A DNA stretch of 64,000 nucleotides from Margaritifera margaritifera (GCA_029931535.1 JAQPZY010001561.1:1092501-1156500), one strand, 5' to 3'. Positions 44,503 to 55,926 are shown, counted from the first letter of the stretch. Notes: generated by a model not told the origin, from the letters alone. Translations and numbers: made by a program.

Positions 44503-45417
44503 TTAAAAGTGGTTAAAAGTGACTCAAAAGGAAAAAACTTCCAAAATTATACATTTTGGGGGATTAAACACTAGCACGTTTTTATAACCAATAAGGCACG
44601 AAAACTGCATACACCAGAAAGGCTTTTCAAGGAAAAATTATATAAATAGACTTTCCATATCATCCTCTGATAATCTTATAACAACACAGCAGACATGACA
44701 TATACCTCATACATCAAAATGTCGTATCAAACACAATATATTCGGTTATTTAAAGTCCTTCTCAAAAATACTTTTATAAATATCAAGGAATTTACTTTGA
44801 TCGATAATATTGGTAGCTAAACGAAAAATAGTCCTTGTGTCCACAATATTGGTTTGTCTTTTCAATGCCATCATAGATATTCGAGAACTAAATTTGCTAA
44901 ATGATAGTGAACTAGTAACAAACAATTTATCACATAACCATTGCAAATTCTAAAGATCAAATTCACTTTCACCATATTCAGCTAAATATATATAAATTTC
45001 AATATAGTCTAGTGAGGTTTTTTAACAACTGGGAAATGAGAAAAAGACCACGAAAAATCATAAACAGAAGATAGAAAGAAAGAAGAAAAACAGGTTGGGA
45101 GAGGTGTGGGAAAGTCCCGCTCGTTTAACAAATGTTGGATTATATATGAGATCACCACAACAAACTTGTATTTTCTATAGTCACATTATACAATAAACTT
45201 AACCCCTAAGATTATTAAATGGACAGATCAAAATAAAGTGTAGGATATTAGAACCTAAAGAGTAAATTATACATGTCTACATAGTATTGGCGGACTAAGT
45301 AAGTAAAAAGAATGACAAACTTACACAAAATATTTTGTTTATTGCAAAGATTTTAGAGCAAAATATTGTTATCACAGTTCATGTACATTGCAAAACAAAT
45401 TAAGAATAGCTACACTA
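44503..45417. other. AT-rich sequence, nothing recognised
   Basis: Short frames only. Confidence 0.5.
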
Positions 45418-45660
45418 CAGTGAAACCTGCCTTAGCGGACATCTCCGTGCAAAAAAGAAAACAACTCGTAATGGACAACATTTAAGGGTCCCTTCTATGA
45501 TATTGTCATTTTAAAACTCTATGTGAAGGGCACCTGTCAATTAAGGACAACTTTCTAGTCCTTTGAATGTCTTTTATAGACTTGCTTCACAGTAATTGCA
45601 ATTATGGACAATGAGAATTTCTTGAACTTGTATAGAAGAAAATAGGATTGAGTCTGTATG
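45418..45660. mobile_element. Fragment of pogo/Tigger-like element end
   Basis: CAGTGAAACCTGCCTTAGCG followed by GACATC resembles the terminal repeats of Tc1-pogo elements, with further GGACAAC phrases behind it. No matching opposite end found. Confidence 0.3.
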
Positions 45661-45980
45661 AAGTGGAATAAATAAATGGGTATAAAAGATAAAATAAGCA
45701 TCTTTACAACAGGTCAAATACAGCTGTACCTGACACTGGAATTTTAATGCAAGAGCAATGCCAGAAATTTGGGCGATACGAGTTAAATTAACATAAATTT
45801 GTTGAACTGAAGCTATATTCTCAAAATCAGTATTTTGATAGATATATAGTATTTCTCAAGAAAATGTAATAATTAGAATGAGAGACATACGGAAGAAACT
45901 AATTCATGCAGTATTATAAACTTCCTAATTGTAAAATGATTTAACAAATATCAGCTCGGATCTTTCTTGATTATATTAAG

Positions 45981-46499
45981 TTACACTATTATTTTGTCAA
46001 GCTCTTGTTGATCTGTATCCGTATAATTTGATCTCCCTTTTTGTGCATGCTTTTTCTTTCTTTTTCTTAAAAATATATATGTCCTCGAATCAAGCATATC
46101 CTTTCTTTTCATCCAAAGACTGCAGTCTTTTTGCAGGATCAGAGAACCACATTTTCTTACTCCATGATCGTTAGGAAAAGAATTATACAGAGTATTCATA
46201 TTCGGTGACTGAGAGGAATAAGGAACACATGCATTTCCTCTTGTAATTTTTTTTTTACTTTTGTACTGAAACAAATTTTCACTGGAATTTCGGAATTCGT
46301 TTGCAAGGTCTTCTTTTGTCAGAATGACGTGTCGTAGGCACCGGTAGTATGGAATGGAATTTAATTTCTTTGGTATACATTTCTCATTAATTGGTTGAAA
46401 TATGCAATAGGGCGGGGAAGATTTATGTACACCGGTGATCCAAAATGCCAGGACGATAATATAAATGGTAAGTTCACTGAATTTGTACTTTTCTTCCAC
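45981..46499 (-). CDS. Uncharacterised ORF, possible secreted protein exon
   Basis: An open frame of 172 codons ends with a stop at 45981 and lacks an ATG at its upstream end: it opens just after a TGA with GTG, so a start in an upstream exon is needed. A possible acceptor is AAATTCAG before the E of ELTIYIIVLAFW. That hydrophobic segment looks like a signal peptide core, followed by HKSSPPYC. The rest has six cysteines, three in the first 35 residues after the hydrophobic segment and three in the centre (GNAC, VRKC, QKDC), then a basic tail (LRKRKKKHAQKGR). I recognise no family. It is longer than chance would give in this AT-rich DNA. Confidence 0.4.
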   Translation of the reverse strand: MEEKYKFSELTIYIIVLAFWITGVHKSSPPYCIFQPINEKCIPKKLNSIPYYRCLRHVILTKEDLANEFRNSSENLFQYKSKKKITRGNACVPYSSQSPNMNTLYNSFPNDHGVRKCGSLILQKDCSLWMKRKDMLDSRTYIFLRKRKKKHAQKGRSNYTDTDQQELDKIIV

Positions 46500-46876
46500 T
46501 CACTGATCTCTGCATCTTATCCCAAATTTTTTGTTGCGCACTCTGAAAAATAAAAATTACTTTGCAGTTTATTTAAAACACCATACGTGTTAAATACAAG
46601 TACCATAGCTAAATTTAATTTAAAAAACAATTTATTTATTTTCGCTGATTTTCATCTTTGATATAGAAACATAGGTTTGATTTTAATAAAGAGACAACTT
46701 CTTTTACTTACAGTGGAAACGTTTTTTTCATTGGGAGGTGTTGTATATTACACTTCAACGTTTATTAGGGGGCATATGACGTTGTATAACGTTAACCACA
46801 AAACCACAACTAGTAACTGTAATGAAATGTTAACTATGTGATCGAATTAAGTATGATGATATTGTGTTAAAAAAGT

Positions 46877-46951
46877 TCACAAACTGCTCTTACAGATTCC
46901 TCCGTAGATTGCATCAGGCTGACTTGAAAGTTGAGGTCTGGCTATTGAGTA
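46877..46951 (-). CDS. Possible terminal coding exon, unknown gene
   Basis: An acceptor TTATTTTTCAG is followed by 24 codons (YSIARPQLSSQPDAIYGGI and five more) and TGA at 46877-46879. It enters in phase 0, the same as the end of the exon candidate at 62353-62219. A donor-like GTAAGA at 46893 is an alternative end. The tyrosine-containing peptide could be a receptor tail, but this is speculative. Confidence 0.3.
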   Translation of the reverse strand, partial: YSIARPQLSSQPDAIYGGICKSSL

Positions 46952-47037
46952 CTGAAAAATAACGTGATACAAGACACCAGTCAATAATAAGAAATGTAGG
47001 TGCAAATATTAAACAAACACATCTCTCTCTCTGTGCA

Positions 47038-47039
<2 letters not shown>

Positions 47040-47096
<57 letters not shown>
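47040..47096. repeat. (TA)n microsatellite
   Basis: About 55 bp of TA, just before a SINE. Confidence 0.95.
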
Positions 47097-47101
<5 letters not shown>

Positions 47102-47109
47102 CTCAATTC

Positions 47110-47424
47110 GGCAGGGACTCCGGGTGGCCGAGTGGTCTAAGGTGCTCACCTTTACAGATCACTGACATCCCACCTTTGTCCGCGTGGGTTCGAATATTGG
47201 CTCGGCTTCCGTGGGTATGTGAGAAAACTTACCAGTAGCTTCCCGTAGGTCGGTGCTTCTTCCCGGGATTTTCCCGGCTTCTTCCTCCACCAAATATACT
47301 GGCCGCCATGTATAGCCGAAAAGTACCGTTCAACTCACAAATCACAAATCAATTTGACAACGGCAATAATGAGTACATTCGGCTAGTATTTGTTTTAAGA
47401 GTTATTCCCCTTTTACTACAAAGA

Positions 47425-47427
<3 letters not shown>
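47110..47427 (+). repeat. tRNA-derived SINE, MetaSINE-like
   Basis: The head has an A-box, GGGTGGCCGAGTGGTCTAAG, and a B-box, GGGTTCGAATATTGG, 65 bp apart. It resembles a Ser/Leu-type tRNA with a long variable region. The body has TCCCGGGATTTTCCCGGCTT and ACTGGCCGCCATGTATAG, which resembles the central domain of MetaSINEs known from molluscs and other animals. A (TA)n tract follows at 47428. A second TA tract precedes it. Assignment to MetaSINE is from memory of the domain. Confidence 0.65.

Positions 47428-47498
<71 letters not shown>
47428..47498. repeat. (TA)n microsatellite, SINE tail
   Basis: About 70 bp of TA, directly after the SINE body, followed by a G-rich stretch (about 47499-47530). 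Confidence 0.95.
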
Positions 47499-47500
<2 letters not shown>

Positions 47501-47699
47501 GGCTTGTTGGTGGGGGTGGGGTTGGGTGGTTGTGGTGGGCGCGCGCAAATAATGTGCATAACCATCGCTCCTCAGTTGCGTTAAAAGATGGAGCGTCTGA
47601 ACTATACTGTACAAGTTATAAAACATAATTCATATCAAACGTGAATATCCTTAGATGAGTGAGCATACTGTGGGTAGATGTTAATGATAACAGTCACCC

Positions 47700-48975
47700 A
47701 TGAGGGGACACAAAAATAGCGTATGTCCGTATGTCAGTCCTTGCACAAACTTGCGAACACTCTAACATGCACAATTGTTCTTGATTTCAAATACATTTTT
47801 GGGTAAAACAACGAATTCGATTATGATGAAAATATTTGGCTAGTATATCTAAAACAATAATTGTCCTCATGGTTTGCGAGGACTCTAGGTTACCAATAAT
47901 TTTTTTATGTTAACCGACCTTGTAGTAAAGTTTTATTCTGACAAGGGCTCGAAGAGGTACGATTTTGTTTCGAAGAGGTACGATTTTGTTTCGAAGAGGT
48001 ACGATTTTGTTCTGATTTTCATTATATTTCAGTGATTTGGTCCTCGATCATCTTAGAAGAGGACTCTAAACACTCTAGTATTCACACTTGTTTGCTTGAT
48101 TTAAAAATATGCCAAGGTATATAACAACATGGTCTCGAATGAATTCATTGATAATTCGCATTTTGGTCATAGTTTACAGAGTTATGGCCAATGATCAACA
48201 ATGTCTTGAGTATGTTTAATGATGACAACAGGTTTACCCATTTATCATGGTTACGGGCCTTGATCGCCTTAGGCGAGCATCAATTTGGCTTCTTAATATT
48301 TACGAATTCAAACATTTTGTTTGATTTGACACAAAGTTACTTAAGAAGTTGCATCAAAACTAGTGCATGGGTAAGTCTGATGATTAGAATTTGATCATGT
48401 TTTATAGAGTTATGCCTCTTGATTGACTCAAAATAGTTATCTATCTAGCCTGAGAATTCTGTAACATTTTAAGATATGTTGCTTGATTTCAACCAAATTT
48501 CTTGTACAGCTTGAAGTAAATAATGTATTTTTCGAGTTCATTGATGATCAGATTTTACATAGTAAGGCCTTTGATCGACCTAGAATTAGACATGATATGA
48601 CCTGCAAACACAAAAGGCATTTCTACCGTTTCTTCATTTCACACTTTTGGCGCAATAATTTGTCCCCGCAAGAAGGCATCGGATGGGTTTAGCTGTGATC
48701 AGATTATGGGCACATATCATTATGCCCCTTGATAAACTTAGAATAGGCATCCCATTGGCTTACAAAATACCCTGGAATTTATATTTTATGTTTGATTTCC
48801 GCTAAATTTTACTGTAGAGCTCGAACTTGACAAGGTCTAAGACGAGATCGATTATGACTAGTTTTTAGCAATGTTTTACAGAGTTACAACTCTTCATCAA
48901 CTTAGAATAACCTTACCAATGTACGTCTTTTTGTTTAGAACGTTAATGTTTGATATTATAATTTTAGAACTTTTT
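47700..48975. repeat. Dispersed repeat of ~190-bp monomers, left copy
   Basis: Diverged monomers with ACACTCTAACATGCACA / ACTCTAGTATTCACACTTG, TTTGATTTC, a CTCGAACTTGACAAGGTC-like phrase, TTTACAGAGTTATGGCC and CTTAGAATAGGCATC. The right copy is at 59650-61210. A 21-bp triplet repeat (CGAAGAGGTACGATTTTGTT) sits within it at about 47949-48012. Confidence 0.7.
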
Positions 48976-49272
48976 GTGTTTCCTTCCACAATGTTGCAAT
49001 TCACAAAACAATGTTGCTAACATGCAGCAATATAGAAGCTACAGCGACAATTCTTATTATTATAACAATTTAAAGACACCTTAGGTTTAACGTCAACCTT
49101 GATATAGTGCCAAATTGAGTTCGGTACAGAGATTGGTTTCATATCGAGCTTTAACTATATTTCTGAAGTCCATGTCCTTGGTTTCTCCTGACATGAAGAT
49201 GAGATTTAGAATTATCCTGCCATTATTCAGCCATTCTATACACCATGACTTTGATTTGATTTACAAACAATA

Positions 49273-49360
49273 ATTTCCAGCGCGGCAATCATAACATTTA
49301 TATTATCAAGGCCGCTACGGGAAGTTCCCAGCTAGCGCAGTGATGTGTATCGAGGGTTAC
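49273..49360 (+). repeat. Polinton left terminal inverted repeat
   Basis: Matches the inverse of 59391-59477 at most positions; shared cores are CAGCGCGGCAATCATA, TTATATTATCAAGGCCGC and GTGATGTGTATCGAGGG. Confidence 0.9.
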
Positions 49361-49677
49361 TATATTAACACAGCTGCGCCGATTTCAACGCTGCAGTCAG
49401 GCTCCAATTATTGTTTATAACTATACTACCGTGAAAACATAATTATTGATCTGTGTAAACTATTCTCTCCACGGCCGAGTTAGGCTGATATTATTCGCAG
49501 CTGAATATTTGGCACTGACTATGGCTTATATATATCTATCAACTATGGCACTGCATGATTATTGTTCGCGGTATGCTATATAAAATAATAAATTTGCCAC
49601 ACATATATATTATACTGACTGTGGCCGAGTTTATGCGAAAATATTATATTAGACATTTACTCCGGTATATATAACAA
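49361..49677. other. Polinton left non-coding end
   Basis: No gene seen. TATATA-rich stretches near 49530 and 49665 could hold a promoter for the following genes. Confidence 0.4.
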
Positions 49678-49812
49678 TGGCGAAAAATCCACAGATCAAT
49701 GCATATAGTATTCTAAAAGAATTTATGAAAATATCCGAGTCTGGGATTAATCTTTCAAACCAGCGGAGTGTGCGAAACGTTGCAGAAAAATTAAGTCATT
49801 GTTTTGCTTAAA
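49678..49812 (+). pseudogene. Small Polinton ORF, unknown
   Basis: ATG at 49678 opens a 44-codon frame (MAKNPQINAYSILKEFMK at its start), ending in a TAA. A neighbouring frame stays open to about 49920, so one indel may have cut a longer gene. Family not recognised. Confidence 0.35.
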
Positions 49813-50028
49813 TGCATCATACAGATTTATCAAAGAGGCTCAAAAGATGTTGTAGCAGCGGAAATACCCAACGTTGACACCCCCGACGATGCTGATAAAA
49901 AACGATACAGAAGTAAATGAAATAATAGATTGAGGCAATTGCCGCTTCCTAACCCGGTAAAGTAAAAAATCTTAAAAATTTATTGACGGAGTTCACAATT
50001 AAACAAAGCTTTTCCCTTATATAACAGT

Positions 50029-53000
50029 ATGCCGACTGTGAATCAACTAAAACAACTCGCGCAACAGCGTGGAATACGAATCCAAAAGACGAAAAGCGAA
50101 AAGCTGATATACTTGCGCTATTAGGACTCGTAACTAAACCACAAACGATTGTGTAACAACCAGTTACCGCAACAGCAAAAGTACGACAAATGAGACAATT
50201 CCTGCGCGAGCGTAACATACCAATACCGAGAGGTGCAAGAAAAGCCAACATGCTTGTGTTATTAGGTATCGTAGCCGAATTGCGCCAGACTGTGAGACAG
50301 CTTCGTGAAACAGCAGCACGATACAAAATTGAATTTTCTCCATTAGTCAAGCGTGCTGAAATTGCAGATGAACAAAACCGTCGACTTGTCGCAGCCGCTA
50401 TCGCCGCTGAGGCAGTCGAACATGTTCGTGAACAAGAAGTCCCCGAGTTTAAGTTTCACAAGGATAGGAACAATTATGTGGATTACCGTGCGATTATTCT
50501 AAACGCGTACGCGGTAAGCAAAGGCATGATAGAACTTTTATTGAAAATGCGCCCGGAAATCGTATCTATGTTACAACGCTCCAACACCCCAGTATTAAAG
50601 CGGATGCTTTTGTCCATTCGCATTTGACTACGCCGCTTAATCGCAAGTCATCCGACAAGGATGAATTTAAAACCATAGACCTGTGGTTTCATGGTGATCT
50701 ATTTATAATCACGAACCGCAAAGACACCGATGATAACAATAAAGCAATAGATGTAGGTACGGAAAAGATTCTCAACACGATCGCAATATTCACCAAAGCC
50801 GGTTCAAGATGTATACTCTTCACAGATGTACGGAAGTTCAAATGCATATTTCCTCAAACATGCCATTTCGCGGATCGAATTATATACCAACGGCAGATTA
50901 TGTTCCGCTGCGGTCAGTGATAAATGTAAAAAACGATGACAATCGATGTTTCGAATTGGTGATCACGTCAGCGTTACATCCCGCAAGCGATAATACATAC
51001 CAGCCGAGGAAATACCAGCAATATATGGGTGAACTCAGTTTTGGCAACATTGAAGTTCCGGTGCAGGTGACCAAGGCTACACTAAACAAGTTTGAAGAAT
51101 TTAACCCCAGTATCGCCGTTAACGTATTCACTTGGGACAAAGGCTTTTATTTGCTTGAACCATCCCCACAAGTACAAAGTGGAAATTGGCATGGATGGAC
51201 CAAGATTAATCTGCTGTTAATAATGGGCATTAAACGTTCAGACTCGTTATCTCATTACGTATTGATAAAGAATCTTTCCCAATTGCTTAACTGACACAGC
51301 AAACAAACGGACAAAAAGTTTCCATGCAAACGTTGCCTGCATTTATTTAGCACCCAACGGGGCTTGACGAGCATGATTTTTATTGCGGTGGAATTAGCTG
51401 AAAACCTCAGCGTACGATTATGCCAGAACCCGGCAAAAACATTTTGAAATGCACTGCGATGCAAAGAAAGATGAACGTACCTTATATCATTTATGCGGAC
51501 TTTGAATATTTGAATCTTCAAGTGAACGCTCCTGATGTTAACGCAAATACAACACAAGTTTTTCGGATCAAATCCCATGCGGGATTTGCTACATTGTCGT
51601 CAGATGTGATGGAGCTCGTGGGCCACCAATATTGTATCGTGTCCAGAACTCGGTTGAGGTGTTTCTTAAATCGCTCGAAGTTACCAGAAAATGGATCCGC
51701 GAACAACTCTACTCGCTTGAAGACATGATTATAACCCGTGATGATATTAATGTGTTTTCCAAGAGAACTGATTGCTGGATTTGTGATGGTCCCTTTGAGA
51801 GTGAAAGTTCTAAAGATCGCAATCACTCTCATATCACTGTCGCGTACAGAAGAGCCGCACACAACGCATGCAATCTACAGTTGCGGATTTGCCCAAAGAA
51901 AATAAAAACTCCTGTGGTGTTTCATAACCTACGCGTGTATGATAGCCACTTGATTATGCAGGCAATCGCTACAGCATCGAATGCACCAATAAGCGTCATT
52001 CCCAACACGATGGAAAAATACATGACGTTTTCGGTGGGTGAGTTGATTATGCAGGCAATCGCTACAGCATCGAATGATTCGATGCCGTTTTTGCCTTCAT
52101 CATTGGACAAGCTAGTTAGCTACCTTGCGATTCAAAGCTTTAAAATCACCAATCGATATGGTGCCACCGTTGACAAGATGAAGCTGATAACACGAAAAGG
52201 AGTGTACCAATACCAGTACATGAGTCGATGGAAATAGTTTGATGAAACTCAGTTACCACCGATCGAGGCATTTAATTCGTCGTTGTCTCGCAAAAAGTAT
52301 TTCCACCAGCGATTACACAAACGCGGTTTGGTCCGCATTCGAATGAAAAGACTCGATGACTATCACGATTTTTATTTGCGTACCGATGTGTTGCTGCTCA
52401 CGGATGTCTTTGAAGCATTTCTCGATACCCCCATGAGAATATACAATCTCGACCCTGCGCACTACTTTACGTCACATGGAATGGCCTGGGATGCATTGCT
52501 GTTAATGACAAAAGTAAGGTTGGAACTGCTCACCGATATTAGTATGCATCTGTGTATCGAGCGTAGTAGTCGCGGCGGGATTTCAATGGTGAGTCATCGA
52601 TACGCTCGCGCGAATAACCCAGACGTGGACGGATATGACCCCGCTGTCGAAACAGTTTCATCATGCATCTATATCAACAATCTTTATGGTTGGGCGATGA
52701 TGAAGACGCTGCCCGTTGGTGGGTTTTCGTGGATAGATCCCGCGGATGTGGACGTGAACACACATGTACACTATCACGACATCAACAGCGACGACGGATA
52801 CTTCTTTGAAGTTGACTTGGAGTACCCGGATGAGCTAAGCCGTTTTGCCGCGATCGTGTTAAGATGCTTACACCGACACCGACTCGCTGCTGATGCATAT
52901 AACCACCGACGATGTGTACGCGGATATCGCATCGGACATACTTGTAAACGAATTCGACAACAGCTATTATCCGAAAGACAACCGGTTGTTTAGCAACACC

Positions 53001-53330
53001 AACAAAAAAGTCGTAGGAAAATTCAAAGACAAGTGCGCGGGTGATCCTATCAAATAATACGCGGGACTGCGCTCCAAAATGTGGTCGGATCCGAAAATAA
53101 AAGAGGGCGAAAGCAGCTCCCGGGGGTATTGTGAAAAAGGATCTCACACACGAGATATATGTGGAATGTCTTCGCGAGCGACGCGAATTCACACATACGG
53201 CCAACATGATCAGGAGTAAACTCATCTCATCAAGGTGAATTTGTCACCGCTGGACACCAAACGATGGATATTTCCCGATGGAATTACCACTTACGCGTTT
53301 GGACATCATGCGATTACAAATCCGCTTACG
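50029..53330 (+). pseudogene. polB: Protein-primed DNA polymerase B (Polinton PolB), broken
   Basis: Replicates the element. Domains in order: two SAP/HeH-like helical units at the start (50029-50125, RGIRIQKTKSEK; 50190-50290, LRERNIPIPRGARKANML), conserved NMPFRGSNYIP and INVKNDDNRCFE (50860-50955), exonuclease box YADFEYL (about 51495-51515), a zinc-finger-like HCH segment (about 51770-51880), VVFHNLRVYDSHL (about 51915), palm with YHDFYLRTDVLLLTDVFEAF (about 52350), RGGISM, and NNLYGWAM (about 52676-52700). The motif C block YTDTDSL is in another frame at about 52869. At least six frameshifts or stops are seen. In palm motif A the codons for the catalytic Asp and its neighbour are missing before NNLYG. 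A 34-bp phrase is duplicated 93 bp apart (51951, 52044). Confidence 0.9.
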
Positions 53331-54345
53331 AGTTCAAAATAGATCTTGGTGGCAGTTCTGTATTCGCTGGAACGAGTTGTAATTCCTCTTGCATAATTGC
53401 TCTACTTGGTGGACGAAGTCCACTCAGCTTTTCCGATTGCTCATCCACAGGCGCCAAATGATATTGTGTTGGTTGCCTTGGAAAATCAAACTGATCAGCA
53501 ATTGTAAATACATGGACGGACCATACCAGATAAGTAGCACGACGTTGCCCACCTTCTAACTCCCCAGGTGAATACAGATACCAAACAAAATTGTTTCCGA
53601 GTGATTCTAACGGTGGTGGATGTGAAATCATTTTGCGGGTAACGGTAACAGTTTTTTGCCAAATTGCATTAGCGGGTTTTAATCTAGTCGCGCGTGTGAT
53701 TTAATTATTCAGCGCTGCGACGACTGAACGAAGCCGTGTTACCCACTCGCGAAACTTCGCTCCACGATTCATGATCTATAATTCCTGCGCGTACTGATGT
53801 ACGATTAATCGCTCAGCAAGTGTGCGGTTAAATCGTTCCACAATAGCTTGGTCACGATGTATGTTATCATGCCCAACACGAACCCGGACACGGTGCTTTG
53901 CCAACAATGCAGTAACGCCTCCGAGAAATTCTCTACCTGGATCCACTTGTAATTGCTGTGGCCATGTTAGTGGTCCTCATGCGTATATACGTTTAAGCGC
54001 ATCTGCGACACCAGCCGAATCTTTAGACGTCAGCGACTCCGCTTCCTTGTATCTGCTAGTAATATTTACAACGGTTAACGTGTATTTGTATGTGCGCAAA
54101 CAGCCTTGTCGTTCACGTACCTGATCATGTGGAAGAAATAAAAGATCAGCCTGGTAAAATTCATTAGGTGTTTGGAAATCTTTCTTGGCGTGGGTATGTA
54201 ATTTTGCCACAGCGCTTGTTTAGCTAACCATTTTCCAGCAACCCCACGAGTGACCGCTGCCGCGTTCTCTAACTTTTCAACAGCAGCTTCACCTTTTCAA
54301 TACCGGCGAGGACTATAGTATATTTTTGCTAATTTCTGCTCAGAA
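53330..54345 (-). pseudogene. int: Retroviral-type integrase of Polinton, broken
   Basis: Inserts the element into host DNA. On the minus strand: an N-terminal part (KIYYSPRRY near 54320, EKLENAAAV, WLAKQALWQ), a catalytic core with first Asp in YQADLLFLPHD (about 54150), SRYKEAESLTSKDS (about 54040), second Asp in VDPGREFLGGV (about 53940), and the Glu in AIVERFNRTLAERL (about 53840), so the DDE set survives. A premature stop follows at about 53780 and further breaks occur. The C-terminal segment at 53631-53326 contains YSPGELEGGQRRAT and VWSVHVFTIADQF, as in other Polinton integrases. Opposite in strand to polB, and tail to tail with it. Confidence 0.88.
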
Positions 54346-54438
54346 ACCATGTTTGTTTATTATATCAATATATTTTGCCTTTTAATGAGCGGAACCGAAT
54401 GGACTTTGCCGATGGGAGGTCGAACCAAGTTGACTTTG

Positions 54439-54654
54439 TTAACCACCCAAAACAATCATAACCTTCATACCCCCTTTGATGATCCATCTTTGCTGTTCGC
54501 TCACAAACGTCAACTTCTTTGCTCTACGTCGAACACAAGTTCCAGCAATCGCGGCTTTACCATTACGTGTTTGAACTTGAGTTGGATTCGCAGTACGTCT
54601 TCGAGTGCGGCATTTTGCGATGGTTGACCTGAGATCGGTTGTACGTGATTGCAC
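54439..54654 (-). pseudogene. Small zinc-ribbon (DUF5679-like) protein, cysteines lost
   Basis: A 71-codon frame contains KCRTRRRTANPTQVQTRNGK then AAIAGTCVRRRAKKLTFV. This follows the DUF5679 pattern (CxxC ... KNGRPAxxGTCxxCGxK) of small zinc-ribbon proteins found in Polintons, large DNA viruses and phages. Of the four metal-binding cysteines, one of each pair remains, so zinc binding is probably lost. It overlaps the region where the N-terminus of the ATPase on the other strand would be expected. Confidence 0.55.
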
Positions 54655-55110
54655 CGTCGGCGGATGATCTACCTTGTGATGATGTACTCAAATATTTTGC
54701 TGGCGCGCTTGCGTCGTCGTTGGGTGGCAAAACCACGGTTGATTTATTTGCCACAATCGACGAAGCGCCTACGATTGATGACCTTGATCCGAGTGAGTTT
54801 AATCTTGTTGCATACGACTATATAAAGCTTGAACACCAAATCAATCCCGCGCAAATATTTTCCCGAGGCCGACATAAAAACACAGATGTGATATATTTAA
54901 CACAACGATACGCACAATTGCTTAAAGTAATCTGTAGCAACTGTAACATGTTAATGATATTTCGCGGCGTTGACGCAAATGGTCTTGCAAACATTCATTG
55001 ACCTTGGTGTGCTGCCGACTACACGTGGGTGGAATTTAGAAATAGGTTTGCGGAAGCCACCTCGGACCCGTATAGTTTCCTCACTATTGACTTGACTAAT
55101 AAATAGGCTC
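54600..55110 (+). pseudogene. Genome-packaging ATPase (FtsK/HerA type), N-terminus missing
   Basis: Packaging motor of Polinton virion genes. Visible: VIAPSADD at the start, a Walker-B region FNLVAYDYIKLEHQI (about 54800) where related proteins have two acidic residues, SRGRHKNTDVIYLTQRY (about 54860-54910), and CSNCNMLMIFRG. After a frameshift near 55000 the C-terminal segment continues (WVEFRNRFAEATSDPYSFL, about 55025-55080). No Walker A (GxxGxGK[ST]) was found upstream; that DNA is taken by the antisense zinc-ribbon frame. Truncated and inactive. Confidence 0.8.
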
Positions 55111-55111
55111 C

Positions 55112-55345
55112 GATTTCCGTCAGTGATACCATAGCAGAGTATGGGAAGCAATGCAGTCAAGCTGCTTACAAACACCAGGAACTGATTCGTAATGTTATAG
55201 CCGGCCGCGAAGTCGCTAATGAAGCCTCATCGATTTGTTAGCGGTTGCTCGTCAATGACATCATGGACCCGGGGACATATCGCTTGTTAATGCATGAACT
55301 TGTTAAAGACATCGATGATTTATGCAACACCGATGATGAGTTCTG
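55112..55345 (+). pseudogene. Unknown Polinton ORF
   Basis: A frame with VSDTIAEYGKQCSQAAYKHQ, one internal stop near 55240, then ending LVKDIDDLCNTDDEF. Predicted helical. Family not recognised. Confidence 0.35.
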
Positions 55346-55399
55346 AGGCGATTGAAACACTCGTTGCAGCGTGTCGTTGCAAATACAAATCCAAGTGTT

Positions 55400-55926
55400 A
55401 TCTCGATGATCACGGTCTCGTCAACAAAACCAGAATTCGATGTAACTTTCTCTACATCAATCACTGCAGGAGTGTCACGCACACTCCAAATCGCATTGGC
55501 ATCGTTGCAAGTTTATTACAGTTGGCCCAACATCCGATCACAACCATTTGGTGGTCTTTCGGCGAATAACTCGTTTGTGTTTTCCGCAGACAGTGGCGCC
55601 ACCAGGAATAATATTGAACTTCCGCGGGCGCATACGACATGGAATCGATCAATGAAGAGATTCGACGGAGAAACACAGTGGTGACCAACAAAGACTATAC
55701 AATTTCCATATATGAACACAAGCCCACATTGTTTGGTTTTTCCCTAACTGCGGAACCGGGTGATTGCATATCAATTATTCCCGCGTCACCGGTGTATCTT
55801 TCGTGCCACAGTCCTCGGTTGACACATATCTGTTTCAACCTTGTGGACCAGTACGGGCACATGTTAGACCTGCGCGGGGAGACCGTGACGATACAATTGT
55901 ACATTAAAGATCGACCTTACATTTAA
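55400..55926 (+). pseudogene. Probable minor capsid (penton-like) protein of Polinton, frameshifted
   Basis: The first part contains MITVSSTKPEFDVTFSTSI and LQIALASLQVYYSWPNIRS; after a frame change near 55630 the second part has SINEEIRRRN and ends LVDQYGHMLDLRGETVTIQL before YIKDRPYI. The IALxSLxxYYSxPNI and DQxGxxLDLRGExxT pattern is common to a virion protein encoded next to the ATPase in invertebrate Polintons. Minor capsid is my best guess from position and length. The fold was not tested. Confidence 0.6.

Noticed and set aside
49949..50350. 133-codon minus-strand frame at the Polinton polB start
   Set aside because: The forward strand encodes SAP-like segments and runs on into polB.
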